Origin: Amaranthus tricolor
Taxonomy: Eukaryota; Streptophyta; Magnoliopsida; Caryophyllales; Amaranthaceae
Direction of reading: 5' to 3'
DNA length: 64,000 nt
Assembly: GCF_026212465.1 (NCBI RefSeq)
Contig: NC_080057.1
Span: 14,522,531 to 14,586,530 of the forward strand
Both the position numbers and the translations under genes were made by a program. The notes below the pieces were generated by a model that saw nothing but the letters and a program-made list of their open reading frames with translations, ran no database searches and was not told where the DNA came from. Below, one piece after another: positions 62,786-64,000 of the stretch (the first letter of the stretch is position 1; the number at the start of each line of letters is the position of its first letter).

Positions 62786-63089
62786 AAGGTATGACAAAGA
62801 ACTACGTGGGCTTTGATTCTTTCGGGATACGTAGGCAGCTTAGTATTCCTTTGGGTACTAGGTTCAAGTCCATTTTCTCCCTCTTTTTTTATTAATCATC
62901 TTTATCGACATTATCGTTGATTCGTTTCTTATTAATTTATTTTTTTCATTCTCTTTAGTAAATATTTTAATAACGATGACAACTTGACAAGTAATGAATT
63001 TCACTAATAATCAAGTAATTATCAAAGGTACGTCCGCAATATTATTGTATTTTTATATTATATAAATATTTAAAGGAAAAATAAAAATG
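62786..63089 (+). other. hAT 3' untranslated region
   Basis: Non-coding. A word ctacgtgggctttgattc..gatacgtagg (62803-62833) has short inverted ends (CTACGT, ACGTAG) and might form a hairpin. No terminator is assignable. Confidence 0.4.
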
Positions 63090-63263
63090 GAACCGATACT
63101 GCAACCCGCCCGTCCCGTGAGTTGGAACCGCCGGAACCGCCTCATGAACCACCAAGGAACCGCCCGGAACCGGAACTGTTCGCGACAGGTTCCAAATGGA
63201 ACCGAAACCGGGTGGAACCGGAACCGGATGTAAACGGCCCAACCCGGACCGTGGCCATGCCTA

Positions 63264-64000
63264 ATCACAATTACAATATCTTGATGATATTAGAGGTTTG
63301 AGTTAGAACGTGCATCATTCATTAATAATTAGATTTCCTTAAGACTTTTGGTTTGATTTATAGACACAGGAGGAGATGTAATAAGTTATAGGTCAGTAGT
63401 TAAAGATCAAACGCTCTTTCGTGATGTTGTGATTTGTTATGCTTCAGGAGGCGATATCATCGCGGAACCCTTCTTGTGATCGCGGAAAAACCAGATTTAG
63501 CTCCTTAAAGCATCTTTGGTGAGTAGTAGCAGTCCCTTAAAAAGGGTCTGGCCAGACTACAATTTTCAAAATTGTTTTATTAAAGTTTGTGAAGTTTATA
63601 TTGTTGAGATAAATTTGTTATGAATCATTATGCTGATATTGATATGGTCAATGGATCGGGCTTACGAGTTGGTCATTGACGGAGTGGTGGGACATTATCT
63701 CCTATTCCCCTGTTTTGAGGTGAATTGTCATTCAAATATTGACTAGCCTCACCCGAGAGTGACATAGCCTTAGAGCTATGGTTGTTCCTCTCAACTAGAC
63801 TCCCTGTGCGCACATAGTTCTAGGAAAATGACGTTGCTTTTAAATCTTTGTTTAGAAATTACTGTGTTTTGTTGTTTTGGATTGTTACTTCTCATTCAGT
63901 TTAACCTGACCCTTTGTTGTTTCCAAATTTTAGTTTGATTACAAATCGAAACCGGCCGGGAACATGGGTTGGCGGTGTTGATTAGAGTGCCAAGGATATC
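63264..64000. other. Right-end sequence, possible LTR fragment
   Basis: No coding frame. Moderately GC-balanced sequence with motifs often seen in Gypsy LTRs (ggtcattgacggagtggtgggacattatctcc; cacccgagagtgacatagcc), but no terminus lies in the window and the family is not recognised. Confidence 0.25.

Larger units (their letters stand above)
58466..63263 (+). mobile_element. Ac-like hAT element, complete ends
   Basis: A 4.8-kb element with 15-bp terminal inverted repeats TAGGGATGGCCACGG and, inverted, TAGGCATGGCCACGG (one mismatch). GC-rich GGAACCGG subterminal repeats lie at both ends (58488-58790 and 63090-63240). Flanking octamers ACCATAGT and ATCACAAT agree at 5 of 8 positions, with all differences being transitions, so they may be a decayed target duplication. 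It sits three bases upstream of the MULE copy 3 ATG. Confidence 0.9.

Noticed and set aside
62803..62833. tRNA-like or structured RNA in the hAT 3' region
   Set aside because: Only short CTACGT/ACGTAG arms are visible; no cloverleaf or anticodon arrangement could be built.

Overview
This is a transposon-dense stretch of a plant nuclear genome. There are no bacterial-type operons, no CRISPR array and no tRNA or rRNA gene that I can recognise. The evidence is: spliceosomal introns with GT..AG ends, Ty1/Copia, LINE, hAT, MULE and CACTA elements typical of plants, long AT, AAT and ATT microsatellites, a plant mobile domain (PMD) gene, and captured exons of a plant-type NOL6/Nrap gene. A dicot is most likely. 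Mariner/Stowaway-like MITEs with CTCCCTCCGTT-type ends and GAGACGGTCTC motifs would fit the Amaranthaceae/Caryophyllales (beet, spinach, quinoa), but this is a low-confidence guess. No intact single-copy host gene is visible.

Layout. 1-6.4 kb: a decayed minus-strand Copia element whose gag is split by two LTR-like insertions. 7.8-10.3 kb: a long (TA)n tract and a minus-strand LINE relic (reverse transcriptase plus C-terminal zinc-binding region). 10.7-11.6 kb: MITEs. 11.9-24.6 kb: a composite Mutator-like element carrying a FAR1/MULE transposase with an OTU-protease module on the plus strand and a convergent PMD gene on the minus strand. This cassette is present twice in tandem with a period of about 6,465 bp, and both copies share the same inactivating lesions. 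24.6-27.5 kb: AT-rich sequence without genes. 27.5-32.4 kb: a complete but defective Copia element with 207-bp LTRs and target-site duplication (TSD) AACTC. 32.9-37.1 kb: a CACTA-type non-autonomous element (TSD TAT) that has captured spliced exons of NOL6. 39.5-51.4 kb: a young, 10.6-kb Sirevirus-like Copia element with 1.27-kb LTRs (TSD AATAA) and an extra ORF. It is inserted, in inverse orientation, into an older solo LTR of the same family (TSD GATAT). 52.4-54.9 kb: a 5'-truncated minus-strand hAT element. 54.9-58.5 kb: a third, more diverged MULE-OTU copy on the minus strand. 58.5-63.3 kb: an Ac-like hAT element on the plus strand, with its transposase core triplicated in tandem. 63.3-64 kb: probable LTR debris.

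Almost every coding region is a pseudogene. The most intact are the gag, pol and extra ORF of the Sirevirus-like element, whose integrase is broken by one frameshift. The most notable signals are the NOL6-capturing CACTA element, the MULE-OTU-PMD cassette and its tandem duplication, the nested opposite-orientation insertion within one Copia family, the dispersed GGAACAG heptamer along the Sirevirus-like element, the in-frame triplication in the hAT transposase, and palindromic repeats near the MULE 5' end.
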